The notes under the pieces: generated by a model | Told to the model about the DNA's origin: nothing | Seen by the model: the letters and a program-made list of their open reading frames with translations, nothing else | The model's database searches: none | Translations under genes and position numbers: made by a program | Shown: piece after piece, positions 7,826-13,586 of the stretch | How positions within the stretch are numbered: the first letter of the stretch is position 1 | How the letters are laid out: the number at the start of each line of letters is the position of its first letter | Source: DASRJX01 sp035649235 | GTDB taxonomy: Bacteria; Acidobacteriota; Polarisedimenticolia; Gp22-AA2 | Length of the DNA: 16,835 bases | Reading direction: 5' to 3' | NCBI GenBank assembly: GCA_035649235.1 | Contig: DASRJX010000148.1 | Location: 1 to 16,835, forward strand

Positions 7826-8523
7826 GCGCCCGCCACGATCCGGCCGTCCCGCAGAACGAGCGTGCGACCCGCCCGCTCCACGACGCGCGGGTCGTGCGTC
7901 GCCACGACGAAGGAGACGCGCCGCTTGGCGTTGAGATCGCGCATCAGGTCGAGGATGCCGGCCGCCGTCTCTGAGTCCAGGTTGGCCGTCGGCTCGTCGG
8001 CCAGGACCACCTCGGGCTCGTTGGCGATGGCGCGCGCGATGGCCACCCGCTGCCGCTCCCCACCCGAGAGAAGGTCGGGGCGCACGTCCGTGCGGGCCTC
8101 GAGGCCGACCAACCTCAGGAGATCGACCGCCCGCTGCCGGCAGTCGCTGCCGCCGCGTCCCTTGAGAGCCATCGGGTAGGCGACGTTCTCCGCCGCGGTC
8201 AGGACCGGGACCAGGCTGAAGGTCTGGAACACGAAGCCGAACCGGTCGCGGCGGAGATCGGCCAGAGCGTCGTCGTCCAGGTCGCCGACCGGACGGCCCT
8301 CCAGCAGGACCTGGCCGCCATCCGGCCGATCGAGAAGGCCGAGCAGGTTGATGAGCGTCGTCTTGCCCGATCCCGAGGGGCCCTGGACGGCGATGAAGTC
8401 GCCCCGGCGGATCTCGAGGTCCACGCCTCTCAAGGCTTTTACCTGCGTCGAGCCCAGCCGGTACGTCCGACTGAGCCCGGCGCCGGAGAGAATAGGTCCG
8501 TCCAGGTTGTCCCGCTGCCCCAT
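7822..8523 (-). CDS. ABC transporter ATP-binding protein, LolD/MacB-like
   Basis: The 233-residue nucleotide-binding domain is complete: Walker A GPSGSGKTT (48-56), Q-loop Gln100 in FVFQTFSLVP, signature LSGGERQRVAIARA (152-165), Walker B VVLADEPTANLDS (172-184) and H-loop His210 in VATHDPR. The DxRNRxxGFVFQ-like region (RRDRFGFVFQ) and FSLVPVLTAAENV are characteristic of the LolD/MacB subfamily that works with FtsX-type permeases. It energises the permease encoded directly downstream. It is the first gene of the seven-gene operon. The ATG at 8523 lacks a good Shine-Dalgarno sequence and lies 10 nt downstream of a perfect TATAAT on this strand, so the transcript may be nearly leaderless. Confidence 0.95.
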   Translation of the reverse strand: MGQRDNLDGPILSGAGLSRTYRLGSTQVKALRGVDLEIRRGDFIAVQGPSGSGKTTLINLLGLLDRPDGGQVLLEGRPVGDLDDDALADLRRDRFGFVFQTFSLVPVLTAAENVAYPMALKGRGGSDCRQRAVDLLRLVGLEARTDVRPDLLSGGERQRVAIARAIANEPEVVLADEPTANLDSETAAGILDLMRDLNAKRRVSFVVATHDPRVVERAGRTLVLRDGRIVAGA

Positions 8524-8533
8524 CCGGTTGCGG

Positions 8534-8539
8534 ATTATA
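8534..8539 (-). promoter_or_regulatory. Candidate -10 box (TATAAT) of the ketosynthase/Lol-like operon
   Basis: A perfect TATAAT on the minus strand ends 10 nt before the ATG at 8523, in an otherwise GC-rich gap of 82 bp between icd and the ATPase gene. Transcription would start about 3-5 nt before the ATG, which agrees with the absence of a Shine-Dalgarno sequence. No convincing -35 (TTGACA-like) is found 16-18 bp upstream, where the icd-side hairpin lies, so an activator or an extended contact would be needed. The match is exact; the function is inferred. Confidence 0.45.
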
Positions 8540-8554
8540 CGCGTGCGCTCACTG

Positions 8555-8590
8555 CGCAGGCACCGGGAGGCGCGCCGACCCGCGCCTGCG
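8555..8590 (-). terminator. GC-rich hairpin after icd (candidate terminator without T-run)
   Basis: CGCAGGC (8555-8561) pairs perfectly with GCCTGCG (8584-8590), and the interior adds CGGG (8564-8567) with CCCG (8579-8582), giving a long, stable stem just after the icd stop at 8606. No T-tract follows on the minus strand, so it is not a classic intrinsic terminator. It may protect the icd mRNA 3' end, work with Rho, or insulate icd from the operon promoter just beyond it. Confidence 0.4.
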
Positions 8591-8605
8591 TCACCAGCCA
8601 GGCTC

Positions 8606-9889
8606 TCAGCGCATGTGGCGGATGACCGCGTCCCCGAACTCGCTGCACTTGACCTCCCGCGCGCCCTCCATCAGGCGCGCGAAGTCGTAGGTGACGGTCC
8701 TGGCGCCGATGGCGCCGTCCATGCCACGGATGACGAGATCGGCGGCCTCGGTCCAGCCCAGGTATCTCAGCATCATCTCGCCGGAGAGGATCACGGAACC
8801 GGGGTTGACCCTGTCCTGCCCGGCGTATTTCGGCGCGGTGCCGTGGGTCGCCTCGAACACCGCGTGGCCGGTCGCGTAATTGATGTTGCCGCCGGGGGCG
8901 ATCCCGATGCCGCCGACCTGGGCCGCGAGCGCGTCGGAGATATAGTCCCCGTTCAGGTTGAGCGTGGCGATGACATCGAACTCGTCCGGCCGCGTCAGGA
9001 TCTGCTGCAGGAAGATGTCGGCGATGGCGTCCTTCACCAGGACCTTGCCGGAGGCGAGGGCCGCCTGCTGCTCGGCATTGGCGGCCGCCTCCCCCTGTGC
9101 CGCCCTGGCTCGCTCCCAGCGCTCCCAGGTGTACGTGGCGCCCGCGAACTCCCGCTCCGCCAGCGCGTAACCCCAGTTGCGGAAGGCGCCCTCGGTGAAC
9201 TTCATGATGTTCCCCTTGTGCACGAAGGTGACGCTCTTGCGCTGGTGCCGGATGGCATACTCGATCGCGGCGCGGATCAGCCGCTCGCTCCCCTCGCGCG
9301 ACACCGGCTTCAGCCCGACGGCCGCCGAGGCCGGGAAGCGGACTTTCTTGTGGAACGACGGGAAGCGCTCCTTGAGGAACGCCAGGACCTGCTGGACCTC
9401 GGCCGATCCTTCTGCGAACTCGATGCCGGCGTAGATGTCCTCGGTGTTCTCGCGGAAGATCACCATCTCCACCTTCTCGGGATGCTTCACGGGCGAAGGC
9501 ACCCCCTGGAACCAGCGCACCGGCCTGAGGCAGACGTACAGGTCCAGGACCTGGCGCAGGGCGACGTTGAGCGACCGGATGCCCCCTCCGACCGGCGTGG
9601 TCAGCGGCCCCTTGATGCCGACGAGATGGCTCCTAAAGGCGTCGACGGTCTCGTCGGGCAGCCAGTTCCCGCACTGGTCGTGGGCCTTCTGTCCCGCCAG
9701 CACCTCGCGCCAGGCGATGGCGCGCCGGCCGCCGTACGCCCTTTCGACCGCCGCCTCCAGGACGCGCACCGCGGCGCGCCAGATGTCGGGGCCGGTGCCG
9801 TCCCCCTCGATGAACGGAATGATGGGGCGATCGGGGACCTGCAACGTCCCGTCGCGCCACGTGATCGATTCGCCTGCCCTGTCGCTCAT
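8606..9889 (-). CDS. icd: NADP-dependent isocitrate dehydrogenase
   Basis: The 427-residue protein is nearly collinear with E. coli Icd (416 residues). It oxidatively decarboxylates isocitrate to 2-oxoglutarate in the TCA cycle. IEGDGTGPDIW starts the fold; the substrate loop GGGIRSLN holds Ser106, equivalent to E. coli Ser113, the AceK phosphorylation site; R112, R122 and R146 and the FRENTEDIYAG block complete the substrate site, with Lys225 in VHKGNIMKFTEG and aspartates in LNGDYISD. NADP specificity is indicated by K354 and Y355 in HGTAPKYAGQD, V361, and Y401/R405 in VTYDFARL, matching the E. coli NADP set. The ATG at 9889 overlaps the aceK stop (ATGA) and has a GAGGAGAAG ribosome site inside aceK; an open frame extending further upstream is only a shadow within aceK. 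Confidence 0.97.
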   Translation of the reverse strand: MSDRAGESITWRDGTLQVPDRPIIPFIEGDGTGPDIWRAAVRVLEAAVERAYGGRRAIAWREVLAGQKAHDQCGNWLPDETVDAFRSHLVGIKGPLTTPVGGGIRSLNVALRQVLDLYVCLRPVRWFQGVPSPVKHPEKVEMVIFRENTEDIYAGIEFAEGSAEVQQVLAFLKERFPSFHKKVRFPASAAVGLKPVSREGSERLIRAAIEYAIRHQRKSVTFVHKGNIMKFTEGAFRNWGYALAEREFAGATYTWERWERARAAQGEAAANAEQQAALASGKVLVKDAIADIFLQQILTRPDEFDVIATLNLNGDYISDALAAQVGGIGIAPGGNINYATGHAVFEATHGTAPKYAGQDRVNPGSVILSGEMMLRYLGWTEAADLVIRGMDGAIGARTVTYDFARLMEGAREVKCSEFGDAVIRHMR

Positions 9890-11640
9890 GATGTCTTCTC
9901 CTCGCTCGCCTCCCGGTCGCGTCCGGGGCCCCGCAGCCGGCGGGACGTCAGGTACGGATAGATGTCGATCACCTCCCCGTGCCTGTGCTTCTCCTGCATC
10001 CGGTGCCAGAACGGCACGCTCAGGAGCTCGCCGTGCACCGCCAGGAAGGCCTCCAGCAGATGGTCTTTCAGTCCCAGGAACGCCCGGAACTCCTCGGGGA
10101 AGATGTCGCGCTCGCCGACGTGGAACCAGGGCTCCGGCGCCCCATCCTCGTAGTCGTCGCGCGGCTGAGGCAGCTCGCGGAACCGGCAGTCGCTGAGGAG
10201 GCACAGCTCGTCGTAGTCGTAGAAGATGAGCCGCCCGTGGCGCGACACGCCGAAGTTCTTGAGCAGCATGTCCCCCGGAAAGATGTCGGTCGCCGCGAGG
10301 TCGCGGAGCACCTGGCCGTAGTCGATGACGGCGAGCCTGGCCGCTTCTGGCGTGGCGGTCCTCAGGAACAGATCGAGCGGCACCAGCCGGCGCTCCGTGT
10401 ACAGGTGCCGGATGACCACGCGGTCCCCCTCGACGGTGACGGTCTCCGAAGCCCTCGTCGTCAGCTCCTCCAGCAGCTGGTCGTCGAAGCGGCGGCGGTC
10501 GAAGCGCATGTGCTCGAACTCCTGCGCATCGACCAGGCGTCCGGCCCGGTCGTGCCGGAAGACGAGGCGGTACTTCTGCCGCACCTCTTCGTGGGTCACC
10601 ATCTTAGGGTAGTCGAATCGATCCCGGATCACCTTGAAGACGACGTCGAACCGGGGAAGCATGAAGACGCACATGACCATGCCGCGCTGTCCGGGCGCCA
10701 CGGCGAACCGATCGTCGGTCACCTCCAGGTGGTACAGCAGCGATCGGTACAGCTCCGTCTTGCCGTGCTTGTCGCAGCCGACGGCGTTGTACAGCTCGGC
10801 GACCGGCTTGCGCGGCATGATGGTGCGCAGGAACTCCACCAGGTCCCGCGGACGCTCCAGATCGACGAAAAAGTAGGTGCGGGCGAAGCTGAAGACGATG
10901 CTGACCTCGTCCTCGGTCATCAGCAGGGCGTCGACCTCGAGGCGGCCCGAGGGGTTCGCCAGCGCCAGCAGGAAGGGGACCTCGCGGTCGGGCGTGCGCG
11001 CCTTGCCGACGATGTACGCCCCCTTGTTGCGGAAGAACACGGCCCGCGCCAGCTCGATGGCCGTGACCGGGCTCCCGTGCAGCTCCATGTCGATCGAGTG
11101 CTTCAGCAGAGAGACGTCGCGCTCCAGGTCGTCGTAGTCGGGCTCGAACCGGTAGTGCGACAGGATGCGCCGCAGCAGCACTTCGAGCGATCCGTCGCCG
11201 GCGAACGTCACGGTGACGCTCGCGGGATCCTCCGGCGCCCGCCGCTCCGGGGAGGCCGCCACGAACTCCACCAGCGGATCGACGCCCACCGTATGGAAGA
11301 TGCGGCGGGTCACGGAATTGAAGAAGGTCTCCGCCAGATCGGCGTCCGTGCTGCCCCAGATGCGATCGCCATAGGCGATCCGGAGGAGCGGCCAGACGTC
11401 CCGCTGGGTCAGTCGCTCCTCCAGGAGCCGCGTGAGCCTCTGCAGCGCGTCGCCGACCGCCTCGCCATAGAGATCGAGACGACGCACGGAATCGCGCTGC
11501 GCCGCGTGCCAGTCCCGCTGCTCGAAGTTCCGGCGCGCCCGGCTGGTGATGTCGCGGAAGCGCTCCCTGTAAGCGCGGAAGGCGTCGAGGATGATCCCGG
11601 CGCCCTCCTCCGCGATGCGTGTTTCCTCGTCGATCGCCAT
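9886..11640 (-). CDS. aceK: Isocitrate dehydrogenase kinase/phosphatase
   Basis: The 584-residue bifunctional enzyme is collinear with E. coli AceK (578 residues) and phosphorylates or dephosphorylates Icd at its active-site serine to set flux between the TCA cycle and the glyoxylate bypass. APGQRGMVM (315-323) is the phosphate-binding loop, FKVI holds Lys336, Asp371 is in DAQEFEHMRF, IFPGDMLLKNFG carries Asp457 and Asn462, and FYDYDE carries Asp475. These fall at the same residue numbers I recall for E. coli. ATG at 11640 is chosen because MAIDEE starts the family alignment and GCGAGGA precedes it; an open frame reaching to 11871 is not needed. It is the first gene of an aceK-icd pair with an ATGA overlap, unlike the classic aceBAK arrangement. 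Confidence 0.97.
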   Translation of the reverse strand: MAIDEETRIAEEGAGIILDAFRAYRERFRDITSRARRNFEQRDWHAAQRDSVRRLDLYGEAVGDALQRLTRLLEERLTQRDVWPLLRIAYGDRIWGSTDADLAETFFNSVTRRIFHTVGVDPLVEFVAASPERRAPEDPASVTVTFAGDGSLEVLLRRILSHYRFEPDYDDLERDVSLLKHSIDMELHGSPVTAIELARAVFFRNKGAYIVGKARTPDREVPFLLALANPSGRLEVDALLMTEDEVSIVFSFARTYFFVDLERPRDLVEFLRTIMPRKPVAELYNAVGCDKHGKTELYRSLLYHLEVTDDRFAVAPGQRGMVMCVFMLPRFDVVFKVIRDRFDYPKMVTHEEVRQKYRLVFRHDRAGRLVDAQEFEHMRFDRRRFDDQLLEELTTRASETVTVEGDRVVIRHLYTERRLVPLDLFLRTATPEAARLAVIDYGQVLRDLAATDIFPGDMLLKNFGVSRHGRLIFYDYDELCLLSDCRFRELPQPRDDYEDGAPEPWFHVGERDIFPEEFRAFLGLKDHLLEAFLAVHGELLSVPFWHRMQEKHRHGEVIDIYPYLTSRRLRGPGRDREASEEKTS

Positions 11641-11660
11641 CGTCCTCGCTGTCCCGGGCC

Positions 11661-11690
11661 AGTGTAGTGAACGCGCGCCGGTGGCCGCAA
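11661..11690 (-). promoter_or_regulatory. Candidate sigma-70-type promoter of aceK
   Basis: On the minus strand TTGCGG (11690-11685) and TACACT (11666-11661) are separated by 18 bp, which matches three of six and four of six consensus positions. Transcription would begin about 15-20 nt before the aceK ATG. It overlaps a sigma-54-like element; at most one is likely to be the main promoter. Confidence 0.3.
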
Positions 11691-11701
11691 GCCTCGCGCC
11701 G
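11686..11701 (-). promoter_or_regulatory. Sigma-54-like element facing aceK
   Basis: The minus strand reads CGGCGCGAGGCTTGCG. Against TGGCACG-N4-TTGC it matches 9 of 11 positions and keeps the essential GG and GC doublets exactly 10 nt apart. The predicted start site is near 11675, leaving a leader of about 35 nt before aceK. A chance match is quite possible at this GC content. Confidence 0.3.
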
Positions 11702-11760
11702 CTCGTGGCCCCGGCGATAGTCCGAGCGATATCGACTTCATCCACAGCGATCGGTTCCCA

Positions 11761-11788
11761 GGGACACAGTGTCTGACGTCTGGGACAC
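11761..11788. promoter_or_regulatory. Paired GGGACAC repeats, candidate activator binding sites
   Basis: GGGACAC occurs at 11761-11767 and again at 11782-11788, a 21-bp period or two helical turns. The first copy also forms the perfect palindrome GACACAGTGTC (11763-11773), and the two outer half-sites enclose GACGTC. The pair lies about 100-130 bp upstream of the predicted sigma-54 start near 11892, a usual distance for enhancer-binding proteins, and about 85-115 bp upstream of the aceK start region. Confidence 0.5.
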
Positions 11789-11856
11789 GGGCGCAATGTA
11801 GGGCGCGTCGCTTTCTGCTTTACTTGTCGCGCCTTACAGCCGCGCTGCGCCGGGAA

Positions 11857-11873
11857 CGATGCCGATGGCATCG
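11857..11873. promoter_or_regulatory. Inverted repeat overlapping the -24 element
   Basis: CGATGCC (11857-11863) and GGCATCG (11867-11873) form a perfect 7-bp inverted repeat around GAT. It covers the -24 half of the sigma-54-like promoter, so a protein bound here would block the polymerase. It lies upstream of the predicted start site, so a DNA-level operator is likelier than an RNA hairpin. It could also be chance. Confidence 0.35.
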
Positions 11874-11881
11874 CAATTGCT
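11866..11881 (+). promoter_or_regulatory. Sigma-54 (RpoN)-type promoter of the beta-barrel operon
   Basis: TGGCATCGCAATTGCT matches the TGGCACG-N4-TTGCW consensus at 9 of 11 core positions plus the final W, with GG (11867-11868) and GC (11879-11880) exactly 10 nt apart. Transcription should start near 11891-11893, giving a leader of about 88 nt before the ATG at 11980. Such promoters need an ATP-driven enhancer-binding activator, and candidate sites lie upstream at 11761-11788. Confidence 0.6.
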
Positions 11882-11942
11882 GAGGCACTGTTTCGTTACT
11901 GCACCCGAGCAAGAGAGACAAGAGAGAGAGAAGCTCCAACGC

Positions 11943-11965
11943 GCGGCGGCGAGTGCGGCCGCCGC
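11943..11965 (+). promoter_or_regulatory. GC hairpin in the 5' leader, just before the ribosome site
   Basis: GCGGCGGC (11943-11950) and GCCGCCGC (11958-11965) form a perfect 8-bp stem with a 7-nt loop. The stem ends 3 nt before the AAGGAGG ribosome site (11969-11975). It could stabilise the 5' end or tune translation; it does not sequester the ribosome site itself. Confidence 0.45.
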
Positions 11966-11979
11966 AAGAAGGAGGTCGC

Positions 11980-12468
11980 ATGACTACTAGTTGGAAGAAA
12001 CCGCTCGTCAGCTCCCTGTTGTTCGTGAGTGCGTGTGTCCTGGTCGTTTCCACGATGGTTACTCCAACCTTGGCCCGGCCCGACTTCGGCGTCCGGGGCG
12101 GCGCCTACAGCGAGGAGGAAGAAGCGTTCCTCGGCGCCGAGGCGCTGTTCAGCATCGACGACGCCCAACACTGGTTCGGGAACCCCAACCTCGAGCACAC
12201 CTTCCTCGATGAGGGGGACCTCGATACGGCCAGTTTCGACTTCCACTACGACTTCGCGAGCAACCGCTCCTACACCTGGTGGGCCGGGGGCGGTCCGACG
12301 CTGATCTTCAGGGACGGCGCTGGATCCCAGGACAGCGAGACCGACGCCGGGGTCAATCTCCTGATGGGCCTCGGCGACAAGTCCGGGGACGTCCGCCCCT
12401 ACGGCCAGATGAAGGTCATCGTCTCCGATGACACGGAGGCCGTGCTGGCGGCCGGCATTCGCTTCTAA
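11980..12468 (+). CDS. Small outer-membrane beta-barrel-like protein with signal peptide
   Basis: The 162-residue protein starts with a signal peptide: Lys6-Lys7, a hydrophobic core SSLLFVSACVLVVST (11-25) and a likely cleavage after TLA (32). The 130-residue mature part alternates aromatic/hydrophobic and polar residues in short strands (FGVRGGAY, AFLGAEALFSI, ASFDFHYDF, YTWWAGGGPTLIF, VNLLMGLG, YGQMKVIV, VLAAGIRF) and ends in Phe, the usual BAM recognition residue. That fits a small, possibly eight-stranded, outer-membrane barrel with acidic loops (SEEEEA, DEGDLD). ATG at 11980 is preferred over a GTG at 11953 because AAGGAGG lies 5 nt before it and because it begins a proper signal peptide. 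It is the first gene of a three-gene + strand cluster behind a sigma-54-type promoter. Exact function is unknown. Confidence 0.8.
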   Translation: MTTSWKKPLVSSLLFVSACVLVVSTMVTPTLARPDFGVRGGAYSEEEEAFLGAEALFSIDDAQHWFGNPNLEHTFLDEGDLDTASFDFHYDFASNRSYTWWAGGGPTLIFRDGAGSQDSETDAGVNLLMGLGDKSGDVRPYGQMKVIVSDDTEAVLAAGIRF

Positions 12469-12485
12469 ACGACGGGCTCCAAACC

Positions 12486-12512
12486 GCACGCCGGGGGTCC
12501 GCCCCGGCGTGC
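12486..12512 (+). terminator. Perfect 11-bp intercistronic hairpin
   Basis: GCACGCCGGGG (12486-12496) pairs perfectly with CCCCGGCGTGC (12502-12512) around a 5-nt loop, 18 nt after the barrel gene stop. No T-run follows, so it is a candidate partial terminator or mRNA-stabilising stem that would raise expression of the first gene over the next two. Confidence 0.6.
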
Positions 12513-12545
12513 GCTGGCCCTTCACCAATTAAGGAGGCTCCTTCC

Positions 12546-12908
12546 ATGACACTCCAGATCGTTCCCGTGCAGAGCGAGCGGAGGATTCTCGTCGGCGAAG
12601 AGCTGCGCCTCCAGTTTCGGCTATGCCAGGCCGAGACGGGCCGGTCTCTCGCCCCTCTCGGTTCCTTGCAGGTCCTCGTGTACGAGCCGGCGGAGGGACG
12701 GCAGGAATACAGCACCGCCCATCCCGTCGCCGACGGCGTCTACGAGACCACGCTGCCCGCGCCGGCAGTCGGACCTTGCTACCTCTTCTTCTCCTGTCCG
12801 GAGTCGAGGATCGGCTACGCGCAGCTGCCCCACCTGATCGTCGAAGCCTCAGCGTCCGCGACCCACGTCGTCAGCAGGATGGCCCCACAGGGCTCGGCCG
12901 ACGGGTAG
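12546..12908 (+). CDS. Small Ig-like (beta-sandwich) domain protein, no signal peptide
   Basis: The 120-residue protein has the pattern of a single beta-sandwich: LRLQFRLCQAETGRSL, LQVLVYEPAEGRQ, VADGVYETTLPAPAVGPCYLFFSCPE, then LPHLIVEA. Similar domains, as I recall, are appended to or encoded beside periplasmic cytochrome d1-like beta-propeller or copper proteins (GVYEV...PxxGxYYVFV pattern), but no such partner is here. Cysteines are at 27, 78 and 84. No signal peptide or lipobox is present, although both neighbours are exported. AAGGAGG (12531-12537) and a spacing of 8 nt make the ATG at 12546 secure. Function is unknown; it may bind a neighbour product or be a truncated exported domain that stays in the cytoplasm. 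Confidence 0.7.
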   Translation: MTLQIVPVQSERRILVGEELRLQFRLCQAETGRSLAPLGSLQVLVYEPAEGRQEYSTAHPVADGVYETTLPAPAVGPCYLFFSCPESRIGYAQLPHLIVEASASATHVVSRMAPQGSADG

Positions 12909-12944
12909 ACAGGGACAGTCCGGCCGGCCCGAGACGCTCCCTGT
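12909..12944 (+). other. Inverted repeat between the Ig-like and second barrel genes
   Basis: ACAGGGA (12909-12915) pairs with TCCCTGT (12938-12944), with the palindrome GGCCGGCC in the loop region. It sits directly after the stop at 12908 and before the AGGAGG ribosome site (12951-12956). It may be a weak mRNA stem; there is no T-tract. Confidence 0.3.
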
Positions 12945-12961
12945 TCCATGAGGAGGGTTCC

Positions 12962-13558
12962 ATGCGGATTTCGGTCAGTTGCCTCGCGTTCTGTCTCGCG
13001 ACATCGCTCCTGTCGGCTCCCGCGCTGGCGCACGGCAACCTCAACTTCACCTCCGGCTCGCGCACCCTCGACGACGACGATTTCTGGGAACCGGTCGAGG
13101 ACCAGAGCGACTACGGACTGACGGTCGACTTCGGCGAGAAAGACTGGCCCGTCAACATCGCCGTCGGGTATTACCAGTCGAGCAATGACGGGACCCTGAC
13201 GACCCTTCCCCTGCTCGGCGACGTCGACGTCGAAGGGACCGTCCGGGAGTGGAGCCTCGGAGCCCACAAGGTGTGGACCCTCCACAACCCGGCCCGGCCC
13301 TTCTTCGGCGGCGGGCTCACGTTCGTGGAGACGGACGCCGAGGTCGACTCGGTGCTCGGCGACACTGACGACGAGGACTCGTCGAACGGGGTCTACCTGG
13401 AGGGCGGCGTCTTCTTCCGGCTGGCCGACGTCCTGAACCTCGGGTTCCACGGACGGCTGACGGAGGGCACCGACGTCACGCTCTTCGACGGGGACGGGGA
13501 CGCCGACTACTACCAGGTCGGTTTGCTCTTCGGATTCGGCTGGCCGGGTCGCAAGTGA
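12962..13558 (+). CDS. Acidic outer-membrane beta-barrel protein with signal peptide
   Basis: The 198-residue protein has a clear signal peptide (MRISVSCLAFCLATSLLSAPALA, cleavage after A23, split here by description only) and a mature part of amphipathic strands typical of small porin-like or OmpA-like barrels: YGLTVDFGE, VNIAVGYYQ, VREWSLGAHKVW, FFGGGLTFVETDAEV, VYLEGGVFFRL, LNLGFHGRLT and YYQVGLLFGFGW. Loops are strikingly acidic: LDDDDFWEP at 36-44, GDTDDEDSS at 133-141, and DGDGDAD at 176-182, the last resembling a calcium-binding loop. It ends FGFGWPGRK rather than in an aromatic residue. ATG at 12962 has AGGAGG 5 nt upstream; a longer open frame in the same phase starting at 12623 is a shadow. 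It is the last gene of the small cluster and converges on the diguanylate cyclase gene, 28 bp away. Confidence 0.8.
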   Translation: MRISVSCLAFCLATSLLSAPALAHGNLNFTSGSRTLDDDDFWEPVEDQSDYGLTVDFGEKDWPVNIAVGYYQSSNDGTLTTLPLLGDVDVEGTVREWSLGAHKVWTLHNPARPFFGGGLTFVETDAEVDSVLGDTDDEDSSNGVYLEGGVFFRLADVLNLGFHGRLTEGTDVTLFDGDGDADYYQVGLLFGFGWPGRK

Positions 13559-13586
13559 GCCTCAGGCCCGGTTCGCCGCGTCGCGC

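Larger units (their letters stand above)
11641..11979. other. Divergent regulatory region between aceK and the beta-barrel operon
   Basis: These 339 bp carry no gene I can support. They hold, from left to right, an aceK promoter region (11661-11701), paired GGGACAC repeats (11761-11788), an inverted repeat (11857-11873) fused to a sigma-54-like promoter (11866-11881), a purine-rich AAGAGAGA repeat in the leader (11911-11918 and 11920-11927), and a GC hairpin (11943-11965) just before the ribosome site. Base composition here is visibly less GC-rich than in the flanking genes, as expected of a control region. Confidence 0.7.

Noticed and set aside
9890..10204. 105-residue N-terminal extension of isocitrate dehydrogenase
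   Set aside because: It overlaps aceK in another frame, and the ATG at 9889 matches the family N-terminus and has a ribosome site.
11641..11871. 77-residue N-terminal extension of AceK
   Set aside because: It crosses the promoter region, is not family-like, and ATG 11640 gives residue numbering that matches E. coli AceK.
11911..11930. AAGAGAGA direct repeat as a ribosome site or microsatellite switch
   Set aside because: It is about 50 nt before the ATG, in the leader, and too short and imperfect for a phase-variable repeat; the true ribosome site is at 11969-11975.
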